From Oscillibacter faecalis_A (GTDB taxonomy: Bacteria > Bacillota > Clostridia > Oscillospirales > Oscillospiraceae): 64,000 nucleotides of DNA. The DNA is taken from assembly GCF_029218125.1 (NCBI RefSeq), contig NZ_JARFXX010000004.1:210697-274696 (forward strand). Reading direction: 5' to 3'. Below, in pieces: positions 33,048 through 41,443 of the stretch. How positions within the stretch are numbered: position 1 is the first letter of the stretch; each line of letters starts with the position of its first letter. The notes below the pieces were generated by a model. That model had not been told where the DNA came from, did no database searches, and worked only from the letters and a program-made list of their open reading frames with translations. A program made the translations under genes and the position numbers.

Positions 33048-34457
33048 TCAGGAAACCGCAGCCTCCGCCGGGTGCGTATCCCCGGTGTGATGGACACGGC
33101 GCATGGTTCTGCGATAGGCAAAGTGGAACGCGATCATGTGCGCGATGGAGGTGATGACCCAAGAGATGGGATAGACGATGTAGACCATTTCGATGGTGTG
33201 GTAAGCGGGAATTTGGAACACGGTTCCCAGCCAGACCAGACGGAACAGGCAGGCGCCCACCAGCGTGACCAGCATGGGGGCGATATTGTAGCCGATGCCC
33301 CGTATGGAGCCCACCTGAACATCCATCAGGGCATCCAGCCCGTAGAACAGCATCAGATAGTGCATCCGCACCATACCGGCTTGAATCACGGCCTCACTGG
33401 GGGAGTAGATACCCAGAAGCTGATGCCCGAACAAAATGGCGAGGAAGCCCAAAAGGAACGTGCTGATGGTGCCGGTAGCCACGGCGATGTGCCGAATCCG
33501 CAGAATGCGGCGATAATTCCCGGCGCCGAAGTTCTGGCTGGTAAAGGCTGTGTTGGCCTGATAGAAGGCGTTGACATTGGCGTAGACAAAGTTCTCAATG
33601 CTGCTGGCGGCGGAGCTGGCGGCCACCAGCGTTGTATCGTCAAAGGAGTTGATGGAGGACTGCACCGTCACGTTGGCAAGGGAAAACAAAATGCCCTGAA
33701 TACCGGCGGGGATACCTACCTGCATGATCTGCTTGAGCTTCATGGGATAGATTTTCAATTGCCGCAGATCAAGGCGCAGCGGTCCGGTTTCCTTCATCAA
33801 ACAGCGAATGACCAGCGCGGCGGAAATGCACTGGGAAATCACCGTTGCCAGCGCCACACCGGCTACATCCATCTGGAACTTGATGACGAACACCAGATTT
33901 AAGACCACGTTGACGATACCGGCGGCAAACAGGAAGTACAGCGGTCGCTGGGTATCGCCACCAGCCCGCAGCAGCGCGGCGCCGAAGTTATAGAGCATGG
34001 TGGCGGTCTGACCGGCAAAGTAAATGCGAAGGTAGGTAGTGGCAAGGCCCAGCACATCGTCCGGACACTGCATCCACTCCAAAATCGTCCGGGCACCCAG
34101 AATGCCTACCACCGTCAGCAGCAGGCCGCTGTAAATGGACAGCAGAATGGAGGTGTGGACGGTTTTGCTCAGCTCCTCGTCCTCGTGGGCACCGTAGTGC
34201 CTTGCGGCCAGAATGTTGGCGCCAATGGAAAGGCCGAGGAACAGATTTGTCAAAAGATTGATCAGAGCCGTGTTGGAGCCCACTGCCGCCAGTGAGTTGT
34301 CACCGGCGTAGCGACCCACCACCACCACATCCGCCGCGTTGAACAAGAGCTGCAGCATGGTGGAAAGCGTCAGCGGTACGGCAAAGCGCAGCAGCTTGGG
34401 AAAAATCGCGCCGTTGAGCATATCGATCTCGTATGATTTTGTAGAGCTACGTGCCAT
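33048..34457 (-). CDS. MATE family efflux transporter (third in window)
   Basis: 469 residues. MATE signatures: FPKLLRFAVPLTLSTMLQLLFNAADVVVVGRYAG in residues ~18-50, LNLVFVIKFQMDVAGVALATVISQ in the middle, and FTSQNFGAGNYRRI. Long in-frame upstream sequence reaches 34703 but is AT-rich and unrelated; ATG 34457 has CAGGAGGACTTTC before it. It stands alone, unlike the two MarR-paired MATE genes, and seems closer to the DinF/VmrA-like branch. Substrate unknown. Confidence 0.92.
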   Translation of the reverse strand: MARSSTKSYEIDMLNGAIFPKLLRFAVPLTLSTMLQLLFNAADVVVVGRYAGDNSLAAVGSNTALINLLTNLFLGLSIGANILAARHYGAHEDEELSKTVHTSILLSIYSGLLLTVVGILGARTILEWMQCPDDVLGLATTYLRIYFAGQTATMLYNFGAALLRAGGDTQRPLYFLFAAGIVNVVLNLVFVIKFQMDVAGVALATVISQCISAALVIRCLMKETGPLRLDLRQLKIYPMKLKQIMQVGIPAGIQGILFSLANVTVQSSINSFDDTTLVAASSAASSIENFVYANVNAFYQANTAFTSQNFGAGNYRRILRIRHIAVATGTISTFLLGFLAILFGHQLLGIYSPSEAVIQAGMVRMHYLMLFYGLDALMDVQVGSIRGIGYNIAPMLVTLVGACLFRLVWLGTVFQIPAYHTIEMVYIVYPISWVITSIAHMIAFHFAYRRTMRRVHHTGDTHPAEAAVS

Positions 34458-34668
34458 GAAAGTCCTCCTGAAAACAAGAAAACGTAAAATTTTTGTAAAA
34501 TTACCTGAAAGCAGTATTCCTATCATAACACCGCGAAATTGGAAAAACCACCTCTTTTTCAAAAATTCCCTATCATATTTTGCTGAAAATCCGCCGTATT
34601 TTTTGGCGAAAAACAACAGAAAACGGCGGCGATGACGGAAAGTTTTCCGAACGTTTACAGATTTACGA

Positions 34669-34697
34669 TTGCGGTCTGGGCAGAATACTGCTATGAT
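34669..34697 (+). promoter_or_regulatory. promoter of the DUF368 gene
   Basis: TTGCGG (34669-34674), 17-base spacer, TATGAT (34692-34697). Confidence 0.6.
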
Positions 34698-34727
34698 TAC
34701 CATTTACATAGAGAGGTGGAGGAAGCT

Positions 34728-35564
34728 ATGGAACAGAACGCAAGGGAGAAGCGGAGCCGATGGCTGCGGGATTTGCTGTGCGGGGCGCTGATTGGGGCCG
34801 GGGCGATTTTGCCCGGCGTTTCCGGCGGTGTGCTGGCAGTGGTATTTGATGTGTACCGCCCGGTGATGGAAACGCTGACGCACCCCGTCCGGGGACTGCG
34901 GAAATACTGGCCGATTTTTCTGCCGCTGGGGATCGGCAGCATGGTCGGCTTTTTGGGACTTGCCAAGGCCATCGCAGCGGCGTATGCCCTATCGGCCGCC
35001 GCAACGGTGTGGCTGTTTATCGGCCTGATCGCGGGGACGTTCCCGGCTCTGTGGCGGGAAGCGGGGAAGGAGGGCCACAGTCCCGCCGCGTGGGTGAGCT
35101 GCGCTGTCTGTGCGCTGGCGGTGTTCATGACCCTATTTTATATTCGGCACATCCTCCATGTGACGGTGACGCCGAATTTCTGGTGGTATAATTTCTGCGG
35201 CGCCCTATGGGGGGCGGGCATCGCGATTCCGGGCTTTACGAGTTCGTCCATCATGATGTCGCTGGGGCTGTATGAGCCCATCATGCGGGGGCTTGCGGAT
35301 ATGCGGTTTCTTGTGCTTTCCGCGTGTCTTCCGGGACTGCTGCTGACCATGGCGCTGCTGGCCCGGGGCGTGACATGGCTGTTCCGGTGGCACTACGCTG
35401 TGGCTTTCCACGGAATCTTGGGCATTGTGGCAGCCTCCACGCTGGTCATCGTGCCGATCCAATACAGCGGCTTAGGGGAAGTACTGGTCTCGGCGGCGTG
35501 CTGCGGCGTTGGCTTTGCGCTGGCGTTTTTCTTGGAGCGGTTGGACCGCGCTTTGCCGCGATAA
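34728..35564 (+). CDS. DUF368 family membrane protein
   Basis: 278 residues, about eight membrane helices. DUF368 blocks are visible: GALIGAGAILPGVSGGVLAVVFDVYRPVM near residue 20, GLIAGTFPALWREA, and the inverted repeat GAGIAIPGFTSSSIMMSLGLYEPIM near 185. The two PG(V/F)(S/T)(G/S) motifs suggest a duplicated pore or carrier fold. DUF368/PopT proteins have been implicated in polyprenyl-phosphate recycling across the membrane; I infer this may apply. ATG 34728 follows GGTGGAGGAAGCT. Confidence 0.87.
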   Translation: MEQNAREKRSRWLRDLLCGALIGAGAILPGVSGGVLAVVFDVYRPVMETLTHPVRGLRKYWPIFLPLGIGSMVGFLGLAKAIAAAYALSAAATVWLFIGLIAGTFPALWREAGKEGHSPAAWVSCAVCALAVFMTLFYIRHILHVTVTPNFWWYNFCGALWGAGIAIPGFTSSSIMMSLGLYEPIMRGLADMRFLVLSACLPGLLLTMALLARGVTWLFRWHYAVAFHGILGIVAASTLVIVPIQYSGLGEVLVSAACCGVGFALAFFLERLDRALPR

Positions 35565-35587
35565 AGTAAAAAATAATATGAAAATAC

Positions 35588-35630
35588 GGAAAAGGTCAAT
35601 GAAACGCAGGATTTATTGACCTTTTCCACT
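35588..35630 (+). terminator. terminator of the DUF368 gene
   Basis: Perfect 13-base stem GGAAAAGGTCAAT / ATTGACCTTTTCC with a 14-base loop, followed by T-rich sequence. Confidence 0.75.
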
Positions 35631-35665
35631 TTTTATACCCTCTGAAAATCTTGCGGAAAAATATC

Positions 35666-35694
35666 TTGACAAAAGGGGAAGGAGTCAGTACAAT
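35666..35694 (+). promoter_or_regulatory. promoter of the fatty acid synthesis operon
   Basis: TTGACA (35666-35671), 17-base spacer, TACAAT (35689-35694), 88 bp before acpP. Confidence 0.8.
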
Positions 35695-35702
35695 ATACTT
35701 CG

Positions 35703-35750
35703 GTTCTTTTAATTAAATTTTTTTAAATAAAAACATTTAATTATAAGGGC
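35703..35750. promoter_or_regulatory. AT-only leader with repeated TTTAATTA, candidate FabT-like operator
   Basis: A stretch of almost pure A/T in a GC-rich region, with TTTAATTA at 35708-35715 and 35736-35743. It lies directly after the operon promoter, where a lipid-responsive repressor would act. The FabT-like MarR gene at the end of the operon is the likely partner; binding is inferred. Confidence 0.4.
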
Positions 35751-35781
35751 GGAGATTTTTGAACATATAAGGAGACCCATC

Positions 35782-36012
35782 ATGGAATTTGAAAAAGTGC
35801 GTGATATTATCGTGGAGACTCTGGGCTGCGATGAGGAGGCTGTGACCCCCACCGCTTCTCTTGCCGATGATCTGGGCGCCGATTCTCTGGCTGCCGTGGA
35901 ACTGGTGATGGCTCTGGAGGAGGCCGCCGGTCTGTCCATTGCCGAGGAGGACGCCGCCAAGCTCAAGACCGTGGGCGATATCATGGCCTATCTGGCCGCG
36001 CATAAGAACTGA
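35782..36012 (+). CDS. acpP: acyl carrier protein
   Basis: 76 residues. The 4'-phosphopantetheine attachment site is S35 in DDLGADSLAAVELVMALEE, the universal ACP motif. It carries growing acyl chains for the Fab enzymes that follow. AAGGAGACCCATC precedes ATG 35782. First gene of the operon. Confidence 0.97.
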   Translation: MEFEKVRDIIVETLGCDEEAVTPTASLADDLGADSLAAVELVMALEEAAGLSIAEEDAAKLKTVGDIMAYLAAHKN

Positions 36013-36067
36013 TGCGCCTGCCGCCGGGGTATCCCCGGCGGCCTGGTTTCAAAGGAAAGGATATTCC

Positions 36068-36487
36068 ATGACCAATCAGGAATTGAAAGAATTACTGTCC
36101 TGCTTTGAGAGCAGCTCCCTTGGAAAAATGAAGCTGTCCACGCAGGAATTTACCATTGAGCTGGAGCGGCCCTGTGCCGCGGCACCCGCTGTCCCGGTTC
36201 CCGCATCTGCTGCCGCGGCGGTTCCTACGCAGCCGCAGGCACCGGCGGGGGAAACTGTCACCGCGCCTATGGTGGGGACGTTTTACACCGCGCCCTCTCC
36301 GGACCAGCCGCCGTTTGTCAAGGTGGGGGATCGGGTGAAAAAGGGTGATACCCTGTGCCTGATAGAGGCCATGAAAATGATGAGTGAGCTTCCCGCCCCC
36401 TGTGACTGCGAGATCACGGCGGTACTAAAGGAAAACGGCGCGCTGGTCTCCTTCGGCGAGGCGTTGTTCGGGTATCAGCCATGCTGA
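36068..36487 (+). CDS. accB: acetyl-CoA carboxylase biotin carboxyl carrier protein
   Basis: 139 residues. A helical N-terminus (residues 1-35) and an Ala/Pro-rich hinge (~37-62) lead to the biotinyl domain. Biotinylation is at K103 in IEAMKMMSE, and the APMVGTFYTAPSPDQPPFVKVGD block is typical of bacterial AccB. ATG 36068 follows AAAGGAAAGGATATTCC; the longer frame overlaps acpP. Its stop overlaps the accC start by 7 bases. Confidence 0.96.
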   Translation: MTNQELKELLSCFESSSLGKMKLSTQEFTIELERPCAAAPAVPVPASAAAAVPTQPQAPAGETVTAPMVGTFYTAPSPDQPPFVKVGDRVKKGDTLCLIEAMKMMSELPAPCDCEITAVLKENGALVSFGEALFGYQPC

Positions 36488-37869
36488 AGCGGGTACTGAT
36501 TGCCAACCGGGGGGAAATTGCCCTCCGGGTGCTGCGGGCCTGCCGGGAGCTGGGAATCGAAACTGTGGCGGCCTATTCACAGGCGGACGCCGAGGCGCTG
36601 CCTGTGCAGTTGGCAACACAGTCCGTATGTATTGGCCCCGCCCGGGCGGCGGACAGCTATCTCAATGAAAACGCATTGCTCTCCGCCGCACTGGCCACCG
36701 GCTGCGACAGTCTGCATCCCGGCTACGGTTTTTTGTCCGAAAACGCCGACTTTGCCGACGTCTGCCGGGAAAACGGCATCACGTTCATTGGTCCCTCCGG
36801 GGATTCCATTCGGAGGGCCGGTTCCAAATCCGCCGCGCGGGAGCTGATGCGCGTTGCCGGTGTCCCGGTAACGCCCGGCTCCGATGGCCCGGTGAACTCC
36901 GTAGAGGACGCTCTGGCCGCTGCGGAGCGGGTGGGCTATCCTGTGCTGCTGAAGGCCAGCGCAGGCGGCGGCGGACGGGGTATCCGCCGCTGTGACAGCG
37001 CCGACACTCTGCCGGACGCCTATGCCGCCGCGCGGGCGGAGGCAAAGGCTTGCTTCGGCAATGATGAAATGTATCTTGAAAAGCTGGTGCTGGAGCCCCG
37101 GCATATTGAATTTCAGATTTTGGCGGACCGGCAGGGCCATGTCATCCATCTGGGCGACCGGGACTGCTCCATCCAGCGCCGCAACCAGAAGCTCATCGAG
37201 GAGGCCCCGGCCCGGTGCCTGACACCGGCACTGCGCGCAAAGATGGGCGATGCCGCCGTGCGGGCGGCACAGGCCGTACATTATGAAGGGGCCGGGACCG
37301 TGGAATTTCTGCTGGATGCCGATGGGACGCATTTTTATTTCATGGAGATGAACACCCGCATTCAGGTGGAGCACGGCATTACGGAGCTTGTTACCGGCGT
37401 GGATTTGGTACGCCAGCAGCTCCGCATTGCCTCCGGCCTGCCGCTGGATATGGGGCAGGAGGATGTGACGCTTACCGGTCACGCCATTGAGTGCCGCATC
37501 AATGCCGAGGACCCGGCGGCGGATTTCCGTCCCTGTCCCGGAAGGGTGGAGTTTCTCCACTTCCCCGGCGGCCCCGGCGTCCGGGTGGATTCCGCATTGT
37601 ATAACGGCTGTACGCTGCTGCCCTACTACGATTCCTTGGCGGCCAAGGTCATGGTCCACGCTCCGACCCGGCTGGAGGCCATCCGCAGGATGCGCCGCTG
37701 TCTGGAGGAGTTCGCGCTGGAGGGCTTTCCCACCAATGCGGAGCTTTCCTATGAGGTGCTGTTCCACCCGGCCTTTGTCCGAGGAAGCTGTACCACTGCA
37801 TTTTTGGACCGGAGCCTGCCGGAGCTGCTGGACTTCAGCCGCCGGGTGGACGGACACCGAGGAGTGTAA
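36481..37869 (+). CDS. accC: acetyl-CoA carboxylase biotin carboxylase subunit
   Basis: 462 residues, ATP-grasp enzyme that carboxylates biotin on AccB. Visible blocks: VLIANRGEIALRVLRACRELGI at the start, HPGYGFLSENADFA, the Gly-rich ATP loop KASAGGGGRGIR, ERDCSIQRRNQKL-like GDRDCSIQRRNQKLIEEAP and EMNTRIQVEH. It starts inside the accB end (7-base overlap) and abuts accD. Confidence 0.97.
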   Translation: MLKRVLIANRGEIALRVLRACRELGIETVAAYSQADAEALPVQLATQSVCIGPARAADSYLNENALLSAALATGCDSLHPGYGFLSENADFADVCRENGITFIGPSGDSIRRAGSKSAARELMRVAGVPVTPGSDGPVNSVEDALAAAERVGYPVLLKASAGGGGRGIRRCDSADTLPDAYAAARAEAKACFGNDEMYLEKLVLEPRHIEFQILADRQGHVIHLGDRDCSIQRRNQKLIEEAPARCLTPALRAKMGDAAVRAAQAVHYEGAGTVEFLLDADGTHFYFMEMNTRIQVEHGITELVTGVDLVRQQLRIASGLPLDMGQEDVTLTGHAIECRINAEDPAADFRPCPGRVEFLHFPGGPGVRVDSALYNGCTLLPYYDSLAAKVMVHAPTRLEAIRRMRRCLEEFALEGFPTNAELSYEVLFHPAFVRGSCTTAFLDRSLPELLDFSRRVDGHRGV

Positions 37870-38727
37870 ATGGAAACGATTTTTGCAAAGCGCCGGGCAA
37901 GGCTGCTGGCCATGAAGGCCATGCGGGAAAATTATGTCCCCGGCGAAAGACTGTGCACCTGTCCGCAGTGCGGCGGGGAAAGTGAGCGTCGCGCTGTAGC
38001 GGCGGCACTGTCCGTCTGCCCTCTGTGCGGCTATCACTTCCCCATGGGGGCGTATTACCGCCTCAGCAGTGTACTGGATTCCGGCTCCTTCCGGGAGCTG
38101 AACGAGAAGCTGATGTCAAATGACCCGCTGCATTTTCCCGGCTACGGTGCCAAGCTGGACGCTGCCCGCCGGAAAACCGGCATGAACGAAGCCGCTGTTA
38201 CGGCGGTGGGAACTATCGGCGGCAGCCGCTGTGTGGTGGGCGTGCTGGACAGCCGCTTCCTCATGGGCAGCATGAGCGCCGCCGTGGGGGAAAAGCTGAC
38301 CCTTGCCATTGAACACGCCATAAAAAATAAGTTGCCGCTGATTTTGTTCGCGGCCAGCGGTGGAGCCCGGATGCAGGAGGGGATTTTATCCCTGATGCAG
38401 ATGGCGAAAACCAGCGCGGCTCTGGCCCGGTTCGCGGAAAAGGGACTGCTGTATATCTCCGTTCTGACGGACCCCACCACCGGCGGTGTCACCGCCAGCT
38501 TTGCTTCGCTGGGGGACATCATTCTGGCGGAGCCGGGGGCGCTCATCGGCTTTGCCGGGCCCCGGGTCATTCAGCAGACCATCGGCGAAACGCTGCCGCA
38601 GGGCTTTCAACGGGCGGAATTTCAGATGGAGCACGGTTTTGTGGATGTCGTGGTGCCCCGGAGCCAAATGCGGGATACGCTGGCTCGACTGCTGAAGCTC
38701 CACGGGAAGGGAGACCGTCATGGCTGA
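37870..38727 (+). CDS. accD: acetyl-CoA carboxylase carboxyltransferase subunit beta
   Basis: 285 residues. N-terminal zinc ribbon with C31, C34, C50, C53 (CPQC...CPLC), then the crotonase-like carboxyltransferase domain with ASGGARMQEGILSLMQMAKT and TDPTTGGVTASFASLGD. With AccA it moves CO2 from biotin to acetyl-CoA. Its ATG directly follows the accC stop, and it overlaps accA by 8 bases. Confidence 0.97.
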   Translation: METIFAKRRARLLAMKAMRENYVPGERLCTCPQCGGESERRAVAAALSVCPLCGYHFPMGAYYRLSSVLDSGSFRELNEKLMSNDPLHFPGYGAKLDAARRKTGMNEAAVTAVGTIGGSRCVVGVLDSRFLMGSMSAAVGEKLTLAIEHAIKNKLPLILFAASGGARMQEGILSLMQMAKTSAALARFAEKGLLYISVLTDPTTGGVTASFASLGDIILAEPGALIGFAGPRVIQQTIGETLPQGFQRAEFQMEHGFVDVVVPRSQMRDTLARLLKLHGKGDRHG

Positions 38728-39529
38728 GAGAACTGCCGCGGAGCGGGTGGCGCTGGCCCGCCATCCCCAGCGGCCCAATATCACGGATTACATCGATGGC
38801 CTTTTTACTGACTTTTTTGAGCAGCGGGGCGACCGGGCCTGTCGGGAGGACGCCGCAATTTTAGGCGGCATCGCCCTGTTCCATGAGCGGCCCGTTACCG
38901 TCATCGGCACCCGGAAGGGCAAAACGCTGGAGGAAAACCTCCGGTGCAACTTCGGGATGCCGGGGCCGGAGGGCTACCGCAAGGCGCTGCGGCTCATGAA
39001 GCAGGCGGAAAAATTTCACCGCCCCATTTTTACGTTTATTGATACCTCCGGGGCCTATCCCGGCCTTGAGGCTGAGGAACGCGGTCAGGGCGAGGCCATT
39101 GCACGAAACCTCTTTGAGATGAGCCGCCTCACTGTGCCGGTCATTGCCGTGGTCACCGGAGAGGGCAACAGCGGCGGCGCGCTGGCGCTGGCCGTGGCGA
39201 ACCGGGTGCTGATGCTGGAAAACGCCGTATACGCTATATTGTCCCCGGAGGGCTTTGCCTCAATTTTGTGGAAGGATGCCCACCGCGCCGGTGAAGCGGC
39301 GGAGCTGATGCGGCTCACCGCACCGGAGCTGAAAAAGCTGGGAATCATCGATGGAATCATCCGCGAGCCGGAGGGCGGCGCGCAGACAAACCATGGGGAA
39401 ATGCTGCGGAGTATGGACCGGGTGCTGCTGCGGGAACTGACACCGCTGCTGAAGGAGAGCGGAACGGCTCTGGCGGAGCAGCGCTGCCGGAAATTTCGCG
39501 CTATGGGCCGGGGGAAGGAGAACGTATGA
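38720..39529 (+). CDS. accA: acetyl-CoA carboxylase carboxyltransferase subunit alpha
   Basis: 269 residues, somewhat shorter than the E. coli protein (319) because the N-terminal helical region is reduced, as in many Firmicutes. Family blocks: NFGMPGPEGYRKALRLMKQAEKF, FIDTSGAYPGLEAEERGQGEAIARN-type segment, and VTGEGNSGGALALAVANRVLMLE. Overlaps accD by 8 and fabH by 4 bases. Confidence 0.97.
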   Translation: MAERTAAERVALARHPQRPNITDYIDGLFTDFFEQRGDRACREDAAILGGIALFHERPVTVIGTRKGKTLEENLRCNFGMPGPEGYRKALRLMKQAEKFHRPIFTFIDTSGAYPGLEAEERGQGEAIARNLFEMSRLTVPVIAVVTGEGNSGGALALAVANRVLMLENAVYAILSPEGFASILWKDAHRAGEAAELMRLTAPELKKLGIIDGIIREPEGGAQTNHGEMLRSMDRVLLRELTPLLKESGTALAEQRCRKFRAMGRGKENV

Positions 39530-40473
39530 ACGGAATCAAGCTCCGTGGGCTGGGCCGCTGTGTCCCGGCCCAAAGCGTCACCAACGACGATCTTTCCCGG
39601 CTAGTGGATACCAATGACGAGTGGATCACCGCCCGCACCGGCATCCGCAGCCGCTACCGCTGTGAAAAAGAGACCCTCACGGAGCTGTGCGTCAGCGCTG
39701 CGCGGGACGCCCTGCACATGGCCGGGATCACCCCGGCGGACATCGGCGTGTGCATCGTGGCCACCGTCTCGGCGGATACCGTGGTGCCCTCTGCCGCCTG
39801 TCTGCTGCAACGGGCGCTGGGTCTGCCGGAGGATACCCCCTGTTTCGACCTGAACGCCGCCTGCACCGGCTTTGTCTACGCCCTCCACACTATGGAGTGT
39901 CTGCTGAACGCCTCCCCCCGGAAATTCGGTCTGGTGGTGGGGGCGGAGGCCCTCAGTAAAGTGGTAGACTGGACGGACCGGGGCACCTGCATCCTCTTTG
40001 GGGACGGCGCGGCCGCCGCCGTGGTGGAGTGTCGGGAGGGCTGGCCCTCCATCGGTGCCGTTCTGGGCAGCCGGGGGGATGACGTTCTCCTGCGTCTGCC
40101 GGGCCTTGGCCGGGGGGAGCCCAACGTCCTCTCCATGGAGGGGACGCAGGTGTTCAAATTCGCCGTGGAGACCGTTCCCGCCTGCATGGACGCCACGCTG
40201 AAAAAGGCTGGACTGACCCCGGCGGACATCGACTTCTTCGTGTTCCATCAGGCCAATGCCCGCATCATTGATCTGGCGGTGCGGAAGTACCGCATCCCGC
40301 CGGAGAAATACTATAAAAATATCGACCATTACGGAAACACGGCCGCTGCCAGCGTGCCGCTGGTGCTCAGCGAGCTGTATGAGCAGGGGCGCATCGGCCC
40401 CGGCAGCCGTTTGCTGACGGTCGCCTTCGGCGGCGGCCTCACATGGGGCGGCGCGGTCCTTGAGCTGGCGTGA
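39526..40473 (+). CDS. fabH: beta-ketoacyl-ACP synthase III
   Basis: 315 residues. Condenses acetyl- or branched acyl-CoA with malonyl-ACP to start chains. The catalytic triad is readable: C113 in DLNAACTGF, His in FHQANARI and Asn in HYGNTAAAS. NDEWITARTGIRSR at the N-terminus is typical. ATGA overlap with accA indicates coupling. Confidence 0.97.
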   Translation: MNGIKLRGLGRCVPAQSVTNDDLSRLVDTNDEWITARTGIRSRYRCEKETLTELCVSAARDALHMAGITPADIGVCIVATVSADTVVPSAACLLQRALGLPEDTPCFDLNAACTGFVYALHTMECLLNASPRKFGLVVGAEALSKVVDWTDRGTCILFGDGAAAAVVECREGWPSIGAVLGSRGDDVLLRLPGLGRGEPNVLSMEGTQVFKFAVETVPACMDATLKKAGLTPADIDFFVFHQANARIIDLAVRKYRIPPEKYYKNIDHYGNTAAASVPLVLSELYEQGRIGPGSRLLTVAFGGGLTWGGAVLELA

Positions 40474-40501
40474 GCCGATTCTTCCGATAAGGAGCCTTTC
40501 T

Positions 40502-41443
40502 ATGATCAAACTAAGCGAGCTGCTGGGAACGGAGTTCCCCATTATTCAGGGCGGTATGGCGAATATTGCCACCGGCGAATTTGCCGCCGCCTGCTCCAAT
40601 GCCGGCGCACTGGGCGTCATCGCCACCGGCGGAATGCTGGAAGCAGGGCTGCTTCGAGAACAAATTCATATCTGCAAGCGCCTGACGGACAAGCCCTTCG
40701 GCGTGAACCTGATGCTGATGAACCCCTGCGCGGATGAAATGGCACAGATCATTGTGGAGGAGGGCGTCCGGGTGGTGACCACCGGTGCGGGCAGTCCCGG
40801 CAAGTATATCCCCATGTGGAAGGAAGCCGGTATCAAGGTGCTCCCGGTGGTGGCGGCCGCGGTTCTGGCCCGGCGTCTGGTCAGTCAGGGGGCGGACGCC
40901 ATCATTGCTGAGGGGACGGAGTCCGGCGGTCATGTGGGCGAGATGACCACTATAGCGCTGGTGCCGCAGGTCATTGACGCGGTGGACGTCCCGGTGATCG
41001 CCGCCGGCGGCATTGCCGACGGACGTCAGGCTGCGGCGGCGCTGGCGCTGGGGGCCTGCGGCATTCAGGTGGGAACGTGTCTTCTGGCAAGCCGGGAATG
41101 CCCGATTCATGAAAATTATAAGCAGGCCATCCTGAAAGCGAAGGACAGCGACACCACCGTGACCGGCCGCTCCATCGGCGGACCTGTCCGGGTGCTGAAA
41201 AACAAAATGGCCCGGGAGTATCTGGCGCTGGAAAAGCATGGGGCCACGCTGGAGGAGCTGGAGCGCGTAACGCTGGGCGGTCTGCGCCGCGCGGTGTTCG
41301 AGGGAGATACGGAGCACGGCAGCGTTATGGCGGGACAGGTAGCCGGTATGCTCCATGAGATCAAGCCCGTGCGACAGATTTTTGAGGAGCTGTACAATGG
41401 GAGCCGCGCCGTGCTGCATTCTACGGAGGAAGCATGGCGGTAA
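40502..41443 (+). CDS. fabK: enoyl-ACP reductase II
   Basis: 313 residues, FMN-dependent TIM-barrel enoyl-ACP reductase: PIIQGGMANIATGEFAAACSNAGALGVI, then VVTTGAGSPGKY, GTESGGHVGEMTT (His near flavin) and IAAGGIADGRQAAAALALGA. It completes each elongation cycle using NAD(P)H, replacing FabI. ATG 40502 follows AAGGAGCCTTTCT. It overlaps the second FabK-like gene by 10 bases. Confidence 0.95.
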   Translation: MIKLSELLGTEFPIIQGGMANIATGEFAAACSNAGALGVIATGGMLEAGLLREQIHICKRLTDKPFGVNLMLMNPCADEMAQIIVEEGVRVVTTGAGSPGKYIPMWKEAGIKVLPVVAAAVLARRLVSQGADAIIAEGTESGGHVGEMTTIALVPQVIDAVDVPVIAAGGIADGRQAAAALALGACGIQVGTCLLASRECPIHENYKQAILKAKDSDTTVTGRSIGGPVRVLKNKMAREYLALEKHGATLEELERVTLGGLRRAVFEGDTEHGSVMAGQVAGMLHEIKPVRQIFEELYNGSRAVLHSTEEAWR

